From NCBI RefSeq assembly GCF_030296835.1, contig NZ_AP027922.1, positions 2,914,001 to 2,978,000 of the forward strand: DNA of 64,000 nt, read 5' to 3'. Every line of letters begins with the position of its first letter. Position 1 is the stretch's first letter. The notes below the pieces were generated by a model, which did not search any database, had not been told where the DNA came from, and saw only the letters and a program-made list of their open reading frames with translations. Positions 55,305 through 62,457 of the stretch are shown here, piece after piece. Made by a program: the position numbers and the translations under genes. Origin of the DNA: Pseudoalteromonas sp. MM1. GTDB lineage: Bacteria > Pseudomonadota > Gammaproteobacteria > Enterobacterales > Alteromonadaceae.

Positions 55305-57188
55305 ATGTTAGGCCCATATAAACAACAATACGACAGCTTTAAACAAAATCCTGCACAATTTTGGCTTGAACAAGCAAAGCGCTTACCTTGGTATAAAAAG
55401 CCTGAACACGCCTACACACAAGACACTGACGGCCTTTACCATTGGTTTGATGACGGCCAACTAAATACCTGTTTTTTAGCGCTCGACCAGCATGTAATTG
55501 CCGGCTTTGGCGAGCAAACCGCGCTTATTTACGACTCCCCCGTTACCAACACACAGCAAACGTATAGCTACTACCAGCTACAGCAAGAGGTAGCTAAATT
55601 TGCCGGCGTAATGCAATCGTTAGGCGTTAGTAAAGGCGACCGCGTTGTTATTTATATGCCCATGATCCCCCAAGCTGTAATTGGCATGCTGGCCTGCGCC
55701 CGGTTAGGCGCTATACACTCAGTGGTATTTGGTGGCTTTGCAGCACATGAACTTGCCATACGCATTGACGATGCAAAGCCTAAACTCATACTGAGCGCTT
55801 CGTGCGGTGTAGAGGTAGATAGCGTAATAGAATATAAACCGCTGGTTGATCACGCCATAGATCTTGCCAATCATAAAATAGACCACTGTGTTATTTACCA
55901 GCGCGAACATATAGCCGCCACGCTTACTCCCTCAAGAGATATTAACTGGGATGAAGCAATGCAAACAGCCACTGCAGTAGAGCCAGTACCGGTGAATGGC
56001 AGTGATCCACTTTATATTTTGTATACCTCTGGCACCACAGGCACACCTAAAGGCGTAGTGCGCGAAAACGGCGGCCATGGCGTTGCTATGCACTACAGTA
56101 TGGAAACCGTTTACGGCATGCAGCCGGGCGATGTATTTTGGGCAGCCTCAGACATAGGCTGGGTAGTTGGGCATTCATACATAGTGTATGCCCCGCTAAT
56201 TTATCGTTGTACCACCATTTTATTTGAAGGCAAACCAGTTCGCACACCTGACGCCAGTGCATTTTGGCGTGTAGTAGAGCAGTACCAAGTAAATGCATTA
56301 TTTAGCGCGCCCACCGCATTTAGAGCCATCAAAAAAGAAGACCCAAATGCAGAGGGCTTTAAGCAATACAACACCCGTAGTTTAAAACGCATATTTTTAG
56401 CTGGCGAGCGACTCGACCCACCCACGTACAACTGGCTAAAAGACAAAACTAATCTGCCAATACTCGATCATTGGTGGCAAACCGAAACCGGCTGGGCCAT
56501 AGCCTGTAACCCAGTAGGCATAGAAGAATTAGTAACAAAACCTGGCAGCTCAACCGTGCCAACCCCGGGATTTGATGTGCAAATTTTGAATATGCAAGGC
56601 AAGCAATGTACCCCTAACGAGCAAGGCGTGGTGGCTATAAAATTGCCGCTGCCACCGGGCTGCTTACCAACCATTTGGCAAAATACACCGCGCTTTAAAA
56701 CAGGTTACCTAGCGGAGTACCCGGGTTATTACCTTTCGGGCGATGGTGGCTACATGGATGACGATGGCTACTTATTTATAATGGGCCGCACAGACGATGT
56801 TATAAATGTAGCTGGCCATAGGCTTTCAACCGGCGAAATGGAAGAAATAGTAGCAGCGCACCCAGCCGTTGCTGAGTGTGCCGTGTTTGGAATTACCGAT
56901 ACACTAAAGGGCCAATTACCGATGGCCATGATCGTACTTAAAAACGACTTTACCGGCTCCCCTACCGATGTAGAGCAAGCGCTTGTGCAAACAGTGCGCA
57001 ACCAAATAGGCGCTATAGCCTGCCTTAAAACAATAGTAAGCGTAGAGCGATTACCAAAAACACGTTCAGGTAAAATACTACGAAAAAATTTGCGCCAATT
57101 AGTTGATGGCGACGAACTACAAATACCATCAACCATAGACGATGCCGGTATTTTTGACGAAATAAATCAACAACTCACCCAGCGTTAA
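55305..57188 (+). CDS. prpE: Propionyl-CoA synthetase-like acyl-CoA synthetase (PrpE/ACSS3 type)
   Basis: 627 residues, ANL superfamily. The N-terminal ACAS segment (FWLEQAKRLPWYKKPEHAYTQDTDGLYHWFDDGQLNTCFLALD) is typical of acetyl/propionyl-CoA synthetases. Core motifs: YTSGTTGTPKGVV, DHWWQTETGW, YYLSGDGGYMDDDGY and the C-terminal RSGKILRK with catalytic Lys590, a site often silenced by acetylation. It activates a short acid such as propionate to its CoA ester in the cytoplasm. The usual prpBCD methylcitrate genes are not next to it, so PrpE is assigned by similarity only. AGGAG stands before the ATG. Confidence 0.88.
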   Translation: MLGPYKQQYDSFKQNPAQFWLEQAKRLPWYKKPEHAYTQDTDGLYHWFDDGQLNTCFLALDQHVIAGFGEQTALIYDSPVTNTQQTYSYYQLQQEVAKFAGVMQSLGVSKGDRVVIYMPMIPQAVIGMLACARLGAIHSVVFGGFAAHELAIRIDDAKPKLILSASCGVEVDSVIEYKPLVDHAIDLANHKIDHCVIYQREHIAATLTPSRDINWDEAMQTATAVEPVPVNGSDPLYILYTSGTTGTPKGVVRENGGHGVAMHYSMETVYGMQPGDVFWAASDIGWVVGHSYIVYAPLIYRCTTILFEGKPVRTPDASAFWRVVEQYQVNALFSAPTAFRAIKKEDPNAEGFKQYNTRSLKRIFLAGERLDPPTYNWLKDKTNLPILDHWWQTETGWAIACNPVGIEELVTKPGSSTVPTPGFDVQILNMQGKQCTPNEQGVVAIKLPLPPGCLPTIWQNTPRFKTGYLAEYPGYYLSGDGGYMDDDGYLFIMGRTDDVINVAGHRLSTGEMEEIVAAHPAVAECAVFGITDTLKGQLPMAMIVLKNDFTGSPTDVEQALVQTVRNQIGAIACLKTIVSVERLPKTRSGKILRKNLRQLVDGDELQIPSTIDDAGIFDEINQQLTQR

Positions 57189-57200
57189 ATCCAACCTAAT

Positions 57201-57238
57201 AAAGCCATTTTATATTTATATATCAAATGGCTTTTACT
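57201..57238 (+). terminator. Intrinsic terminator after prpE-like gene
   Basis: AAAGCCATTT and AAATGGCTTT with a 14-nt AT loop, followed by a T-rich tract, 13 bp after the stop. Confidence 0.65.
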
Positions 57239-57305
57239 TTTGCTGAAATTTATTCCTTACTTGTACTTTCTTACTTAATACTAAGAACATTAAACAGGAA
57301 TGTGT

Positions 57306-58163
57306 ATGCCTCGCTTATTACAAATACTACTTGCCACCAGCCTACTACTTACAGGTTTTATGGCACAAAGTTACGAAATTGAAGATTTAGGCGATGGCCT
57401 CCACCGCTTTATTGACGACAGACACCGCTCGGTATTTTTAATCACTTCACAAGGCGCAATAGTTACCGACCCACTTAATAAAAAAGCCGCCACTTGGTTA
57501 AAGGAGCAAATTAAAACTCGCTATAACGTACCGATAAAATATGTTGTATACAGCCATAATCACAGCGACCATATTTACGGTGCAGAGGTATTTAAAAGCC
57601 CGCACACCACCTTTGTAGCACACAAACTTACCGCGCAAGATATTAAAAACACACAAATAAAAACGGTTATGCCTAACCTTACTTTTGATGACGAGCTAAT
57701 ACTTTCCCTTGGCGGTTCAACCTTAAAACTTAACTACCATGGCCCTAACGATGGCCGAGGCTCGGTAAGTATGCTGTTCGAAAAGCAAAAAACATTATTT
57801 GTGGTCGACTGGATCGTTATTGGCAGAATGCCATGGCAAAAACTGTGGAGCTACGATATTCAAGGCATGATTAATTCAACCCAAGCGGTTTTAAATTACG
57901 ACTTTAATACCTTTGTGGGCGGCCATGCCGATATGGGTAATAAAGCCGATGTAGCACGTTACTTAAGCTATATAGAGCAGCTTTATGGCCAAGTAACCAA
58001 GGCTGCGCTTGCAGGGCAAAGCCTAGAGCAAATAAAACAAAACGTTAAGCTCGATGAATTTTCAGATTTAAAACAATACCAAGCCTGGCTGCCACTTAAT
58101 ATTGAAGGGGTATACGAGCGCCTTATGGAAGAGTCAGGCATGGGCTGGCGCAGCGATTTATAA
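57306..58163 (+). CDS. Secreted metallo-beta-lactamase-fold hydrolase
   Basis: 285 residues from ATG 57306; AGGA six bases upstream supports it over the ATG at 57300, which would touch the ribosome site. Signal peptide (cleavage after MAQS) and an MBL fold: HNHSDH zinc motif near residue 81, later Asp in FVVDWIVIG and His in VGGHADMG. A dinuclear zinc site is expected, so hydrolysis of an ester, lactone, sulfate or similar in the periplasm. Substrate unknown. The next gene is a secreted esterase, but a strong hairpin separates them. Confidence 0.87.
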   Translation: MPRLLQILLATSLLLTGFMAQSYEIEDLGDGLHRFIDDRHRSVFLITSQGAIVTDPLNKKAATWLKEQIKTRYNVPIKYVVYSHNHSDHIYGAEVFKSPHTTFVAHKLTAQDIKNTQIKTVMPNLTFDDELILSLGGSTLKLNYHGPNDGRGSVSMLFEKQKTLFVVDWIVIGRMPWQKLWSYDIQGMINSTQAVLNYDFNTFVGGHADMGNKADVARYLSYIEQLYGQVTKAALAGQSLEQIKQNVKLDEFSDLKQYQAWLPLNIEGVYERLMEESGMGWRSDL

Positions 58164-58168
58164 ATTGT

Positions 58169-58209
58169 ATGCGTGTGCATTTGTTGCTTAAATACAAGTG
58201 CATACGTAT
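58169..58209 (+). other. 16-bp RNA hairpin after MBL gene
   Basis: ATGCGTGTGCATTTGT pairs over all 16 positions with ACAAGTGCATACGTAT when three G-U wobbles are allowed. Those wobbles would be A-C mismatches on the other strand, so the fold belongs to rightward RNA. No T-run follows, so it looks like an mRNA 3'-end protector or a factor-assisted terminator rather than an intrinsic one. Confidence 0.6.
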
Positions 58210-58270
58210 TCACATTGAATTAACAACGCAAGCTTGTGATAGTGCACTTTTTGTATGCTAAGGCGCCATC

Positions 58271-59218
58271 ATGAAATTAGTTGCTTTACTGTTTAGCTTA
58301 TCAATACTTGTAGTGCATACCAGCTATGCAAACACGGCCACCGTGCAAGTAAGCAAAGGCCAAATTGAGATAATCGACAATATAGAATCACAGTTTGTAA
58401 AAAACCGCTTTTTAAATGTTTGGCTACCGCCAGGTTACAACAAAAACACCACCTACGACGTGCTCTACATGCACGATGGCCGCATGCTATTTGATGCCAA
58501 CAGCACATGGAACAAGCAAGAATGGCGCGTAGATGAAGTAGCCGGCACACTAATAGAGCAAGGTAAAGTACGCCCATTTATTGTGGTCGGCATTCCTAAC
58601 GCCGTAGAAAACCGCCACAGCGAATACTACCCACAAAAACCGTTTGAGGCCCTAAGCAAGCAAAAGCAAAACGCCCTTTACCAGTTAGAAAAATACCCAG
58701 GCCATAAATTATTTGCCTCTAAGGTTTACTCAGATAACTACTCACGCTTTTTAGTTAAAGAAGTTATTCCTTACATTGAATCTAACTACAACGTAAACAA
58801 AGGCGCGCAGCACCGTTATATTGGTGGCTCTAGCATGGGCGGGCTTATATCGTGGTATACACTACTTAATTACCCTCACGAATTTGCCGGCGCTATTTGT
58901 ATGTCGACCCACTGGCCAGGTATTTTTAGCCACGACGACGAGGTATTTGCCGAGTTTAAAAATTACATTGCCAACAACATCGCAAAGCTAAGTAACCAAA
59001 AAGTGTATTTTGATTACGGCGACAGCACCTTAGATGCCATGTACCCTAAGTTACAAGCACAAATTGATGCACTATTTATGGAGCATAAGTACCCAGCAAA
59101 ACTTTGGCAAAGCCAGTACTTCCCGGGTGAAGATCACACCGAAAATGCATGGGCAAAACGCCTACATATTCCCCTTGAGTTTATGTTTAGAAAAACCAAA
59201 CAAGCTTCAGCCGAGTAA
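58271..59218 (+). CDS. Secreted alpha/beta-hydrolase-fold esterase (esterase D/enterochelin-esterase type)
   Basis: 315 residues. Signal peptide (cleavage after SYA) and the PF00756-type fold: NVWLPPGYNKNTTYDVLYMHDG near the start, nucleophile Ser in GGSSMGG (about residue 195), Asp in GDSTLD and His in GEDHTENAW. Triad complete. The family includes S-formylglutathione hydrolase, mycolyltransferase and siderophore esterases; the signal peptide argues for an envelope or secreted ester substrate. It ends in a strong terminator. Confidence 0.87.
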   Translation: MKLVALLFSLSILVVHTSYANTATVQVSKGQIEIIDNIESQFVKNRFLNVWLPPGYNKNTTYDVLYMHDGRMLFDANSTWNKQEWRVDEVAGTLIEQGKVRPFIVVGIPNAVENRHSEYYPQKPFEALSKQKQNALYQLEKYPGHKLFASKVYSDNYSRFLVKEVIPYIESNYNVNKGAQHRYIGGSSMGGLISWYTLLNYPHEFAGAICMSTHWPGIFSHDDEVFAEFKNYIANNIAKLSNQKVYFDYGDSTLDAMYPKLQAQIDALFMEHKYPAKLWQSQYFPGEDHTENAWAKRLHIPLEFMFRKTKQASAE

Positions 59219-59250
59219 TCATTTACAGGTATTATCCTATCAGTAATCAC

Positions 59251-59291
59251 AAAAAAGCGGCTTAACGTTCATTGCGTTAAGCCGCTTTTTT
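59251..59291. terminator. Strong intrinsic terminator after esterase gene
   Basis: 17-bp perfect stem AAAAAAGCGGCTTAACG/CGTTAAGCCGCTTTTTT with a 7-nt loop and T tract; it can act in both directions. Confidence 0.88.
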
Positions 59292-59310
59292 AAAACACTT
59301 TTAAACCGTT

Positions 59311-59362
59311 TAAAACGTAGGTCGGATAAGCGCAGCGCCATCCGACAACTAACGGCGTTTTA
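59311..59362. repeat. REP-like palindromic element
   Basis: GTAGGTCGGATAAGCGCAGC is followed by GCCATCCGACA. The arms GTCGGAT/ATCCGAC enclose a GCGC-rich loop, and AAAACG/CGTTTT form an outer stem. It resembles REP/BIME sequences of enteric bacteria (GTAGG-CGGATAAG...ATCCG-C) and sits at a typical site, between a terminator and the next gene. Confidence 0.7.
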
Positions 59363-59400
59363 TAACTAATTATGGTTTAATACTTTAAAGTTCAATAGGC

Positions 59401-59745
59401 TTACCAAGCATTCATAGGAACTTCTAAAGGAACTTGGCTACCATCCTCATTTTCTAAAACTAACTGTAAGATATCTCCTGACTCCTTGCGCATTAATTTT
59501 TTTGCTTTACTGGCAGGGCAGCCCGGAATTTTACAGCCTTCTATAGAAATAATTTTTTGCCCTGCAATAATCCCTGCTTTTTCAGCGGGAGAACTAGGCT
59601 TTACTTCTTCAATAATAAATGACATTACTTTTGGGCTAAAAAAGCCATCCGCCCCAACGTTCCCTACAACTCCAAGCTTCACTTCTTCTGCTGCCAAGGC
59701 ATTAAAAGAAATAATTGATATTAAAATAATTATAATTTTGAACAT
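59401..59745 (-). CDS. Small secreted single-PDZ protein
   Basis: 114 residues. Signal peptide (cleavage near NALAA) and one PDZ domain: GVVGNVGADGFFSPKVMSFIIEEVKPSSPAEKAGIIAGQKIISIEG, lacking any attached protease. Two Cys flank a PG turn (EGCKIPGCP) and may form a disulfide. Stand-alone PDZ proteins may present peptides or assist secretion and proteolysis, but no partner is evident. It is 76 bp downstream of another small secreted-protein gene and could be co-transcribed with it. Confidence 0.8.
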   Translation of the reverse strand: MFKIIIILISIISFNALAAEEVKLGVVGNVGADGFFSPKVMSFIIEEVKPSSPAEKAGIIAGQKIISIEGCKIPGCPASKAKKLMRKESGDILQLVLENEDGSQVPLEVPMNAW

Positions 59746-59821
59746 AAAATAAACACTCCCTGTTAGCCAACACTAAATATGTTGGTATCGTTTTTTGTAT
59801 TGTTTGCTAAATATATGACTA

Positions 59822-60280
59822 TTAATCATTCTCTGGGTCGCCGCGTTTATTATATCGCTCTTTGAATGACTCATAGTCTTCGCTTTCAAGTAATAAAACA
59901 TTTTGTAAAGTATAACTAGCTGCACCGTATATAAAATTAGCTGAAACAGAAACACTTTCCCCTATTTCAAAATCAGAACGATTAAACCCGCTAATTTCAG
60001 ACTTGTTTATAGCAGCACACAACGAAGCTAAATTCTTTGGACCACTATTAATACTTATGCATAACTCTGATATTAGTTGACCTTGCTGATCAACTTCTGG
60101 ATACATTAGTATTATCCAGCTATCGTCCAAATTTTCACTATTTCCATCAACTAGTCGATGAATGTGTAATTTGTTTGCTTCATCTGAGCTCAGTACATTT
60201 TCAGAAATAATAAGCGATGTGTTTTCAGCACTACATACCCAAAATGGGCAAAGTAATACAAAAACTAAAAATATCTGCAT
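59822..60280 (-). CDS. Small secreted protein of unknown function
   Basis: 152 residues from ATG 60280, which has AGGAA in front; an upstream in-frame ATG at 60301 has no such site. A signal peptide ends near WVCSA. The mature protein is mixed alpha/beta in pattern (DDSWIILMYPEVDQQGQLISELCISINSGP) with two Cys and an acidic C-terminus. I do not recognise a domain. It precedes the PDZ gene on the same strand and may share its transcript. Confidence 0.68.
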   Translation of the reverse strand: MQIFLVFVLLCPFWVCSAENTSLIISENVLSSDEANKLHIHRLVDGNSENLDDSWIILMYPEVDQQGQLISELCISINSGPKNLASLCAAINKSEISGFNRSDFEIGESVSVSANFIYGAASYTLQNVLLLESEDYESFKERYNKRGDPEND

Positions 60281-60414
60281 ACATTTCCTAAAATAAAACA
60301 TTCAATAATCGCAACTAGTTTGTACTGGATTGCCCTGATTGCTATAGAGCAATTTCCCATACCGAGTTTTACACTCTACTATCGCATACTATTTAATCAA
60401 ATGTTTAATTTCAC

Positions 60415-60460
60415 ATAAAAAACCGCGCTAACCCTTTATAAAAAAGCTTTAGCGCGGTTA
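60415..60460 (-). terminator. Intrinsic terminator of the RND-RR-HK operon
   Basis: Read leftward, AACCGCGCTAA and its complement enclose a 17-nt loop and are followed by six T residues, about 30 bp after the kinase stop. Confidence 0.8.
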
Positions 60461-60490
60461 TCAATACTTGAAACCTAATTAACCAAGTAA

Positions 60491-61777
60491 CTAACTAAAA
60501 TCGACCACCACTTCGTAGCGCCCTGGCATGTCATTTACTTCGTATACCCAGCCGTGGCGTTTAATTATTTTTTCACTTAATTGCAGGCCTAGTCCGTACC
60601 CTATGCTGGCGGGTTTTGCTGAAGGCTCGCTCGCTTTAGGGGCATCGTCTTGCTTACTACAATTAACAATAGTGACTTTACTGCCTTGCTGCGTAATGTG
60701 TACTTGGCCAAGTTGGGTATGTTGGTAGGCATTACGAATTAAGTTAGTCAGTACAATGTGACACGCAGTAGCGTCGGTTGTAATCACGCTCTCTTGCTGG
60801 GTGTTTAAAACCACCTCAACGTGCTTAGCATTAAGCAGGTAATTAAGCTCATTACTTAGGGTCGTTATTTTATCACTCAGGTTTACAGGTTCTGGATTAC
60901 TTTGCTGATCTTCGTTGCGGCTTAGCCATAATAGCGTATCGGTTAAATCGCTCATGGTTAAACCAGCGCGCTCTATACGCTCAAGTGTGAGCTGTTGTTT
61001 ATCACTTAACGGGGCTTTTTCGCTTAAGCGGTTAAGTAGCTCAACGTTACTGCGAATAACCGATATTGGCGTTCGCAGCTCGTGGCTGGCATAGCTTAAA
61101 AAGCGCTGCTCGCGCTCTACGCTTTCATTCGCCGAAAGTAAGCTGCTGCGTATTAATGTGGCTAAAGTGTTTAGCTCGTTATAGGTAAAATCGGGCGGTG
61201 TTTGCTGCAGGTTAGTTTGGTTTAACGATTTGGCCCAGCCCCTTAACGACTCCACTGGCTTGGCTATTTTTTTCATTACCATAAACAAAAAAAACGCAAA
61301 TAACACAATGGCAGCAATGCCTGTAATGGCAATCCATAGCATGCGTTGTTCGGGCTCTATATGGGCAATGACCGTGGGGCGGTCTTTTTCGAGCATAATA
61401 CGCGATATATAACGTGGTTCGCCCAATTCATTTGGATAATACACAACAAAAAAAAGATTCTCGGGCATTGTAAACATCGACGACTGATCTTTTCTTTTGT
61501 GCAGTAAGCCTATTTCTGTAGGCTTTGAAAACCGCTGTTTAATTATGCTTGGCATATCTTCCCAGCGGCTTGCGATAGTAAAACCTATTATGTCTTTTGG
61601 CTCCCCTGCTTTTACCTGCGTTGTTTGCGTAAGCTTTAGCATTATCCCGTTTAAGCCTTTATCAAGGCCATCAACAAAGTAATTGACACTTAAAAACGAA
61701 AAGCCAATGGCCATAGCAGAGCTAAGCACCACCATACTGGCAAAAAAGTAGAGCCTTAAACTAGGCCTTATTTTCAT
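60491..61777 (-). CDS. Sensor histidine kinase of the RND operon
   Basis: 428 residues. Two membrane helices (about 10-30 and 148-168) bracket a periplasmic sensor of ~115 residues; then a HAMP-like linker, HisKA with SHELRTP (His near residue 232) and HATPase with N-box NLIRNAYQHT and G2 GYGLGLQL. The G1 box is not DxGxG: VTIVNCSKQDDAPKASE stands in its place, as in a subgroup of proteobacterial kinases. The gene overlaps the response regulator gene by 4 bp. It probably senses envelope stress or the pump's substrate and controls the pump; inferred from the operon. Confidence 0.88.
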   Translation of the reverse strand: MKIRPSLRLYFFASMVVLSSAMAIGFSFLSVNYFVDGLDKGLNGIMLKLTQTTQVKAGEPKDIIGFTIASRWEDMPSIIKQRFSKPTEIGLLHKRKDQSSMFTMPENLFFVVYYPNELGEPRYISRIMLEKDRPTVIAHIEPEQRMLWIAITGIAAIVLFAFFLFMVMKKIAKPVESLRGWAKSLNQTNLQQTPPDFTYNELNTLATLIRSSLLSANESVEREQRFLSYASHELRTPISVIRSNVELLNRLSEKAPLSDKQQLTLERIERAGLTMSDLTDTLLWLSRNEDQQSNPEPVNLSDKITTLSNELNYLLNAKHVEVVLNTQQESVITTDATACHIVLTNLIRNAYQHTQLGQVHITQQGSKVTIVNCSKQDDAPKASEPSAKPASIGYGLGLQLSEKIIKRHGWVYEVNDMPGRYEVVVDFS

Positions 61778-62457
61778 TTTGGTTGCCCTTCATTTGCTGT
61801 TATTGCAAAGCCCACACTAGGAATGGTTTCAAGTGTAACTTGGTGTGTAGTTGCTTCTAATTGCTTACGTAAATGATGCACATGCACTTTTAAACTGTTG
61901 CTGTCGGGTTGCTCTTCACCCCATATAGCTTGCATAATGGCACTGCGCGTAACAGGCTGCGGCGCATTGCGTACTAGGGTTTCGAGCAGTTTAAATGCAA
62001 TCGGAGAGAGCTTTAATATTTGCCCCTCTACATCGGCACTGCGTTTTGCTAAATCTAAATTTAAGTTAGCTAAAGTGAGGCGTTTTGCCTCGCCGCTTTT
62101 GCGCTTTGCCAGCACTTGTACCCGCGCTACTAGCTCTTTCATGGCAAAAGGTTTTACTAAATAGTCGTCGCTACCGGCAGCAAAACCCTCGAGTTTGTTA
62201 TCGAGGCTATCGCGTGCGGTCAACATTAATACCGGAATATCTTTACCTTGTTCACGCAATGTTTTGCACATTGTTAAGCCGTCCATTTTGGGCATGTTTA
62301 CATCTAAAATAATCATTTGGTACTGATTACTTTGAATTAAATTTAGACCCATAATCCCGTTGCTTGCATGGTCACACTCAATGTCTTCTATATCGAGGTA
62401 ATCTACAATTGTTGTTGCAAGGTCGATATCGTCCTCAACCAGTAGTACGCTTATCAT
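61774..62457 (-). CDS. OmpR/PhoB-family response regulator of the RND operon
   Basis: 227 residues. Receiver domain with acidic pocket EDD, phospho-acceptor Asp52 (LDVNMPKMDG), Thr80 and Lys102 (YLVKPF), then a winged-helix DNA-binding domain (about 128-222, ending RKQLEATTHQVTLETIPSVGFAI). Complete and of normal length. Its ATG overlaps the stop of the RND gene by one base (TAATG) and its end overlaps the kinase start (ATGA), so all three are translationally coupled. It should regulate the upstream pump operon. Confidence 0.93.
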   Translation of the reverse strand: MISVLLVEDDIDLATTIVDYLDIEDIECDHASNGIMGLNLIQSNQYQMIILDVNMPKMDGLTMCKTLREQGKDIPVLMLTARDSLDNKLEGFAAGSDDYLVKPFAMKELVARVQVLAKRKSGEAKRLTLANLNLDLAKRSADVEGQILKLSPIAFKLLETLVRNAPQPVTRSAIMQAIWGEEQPDSNSLKVHVHHLRKQLEATTHQVTLETIPSVGFAITANEGQPK

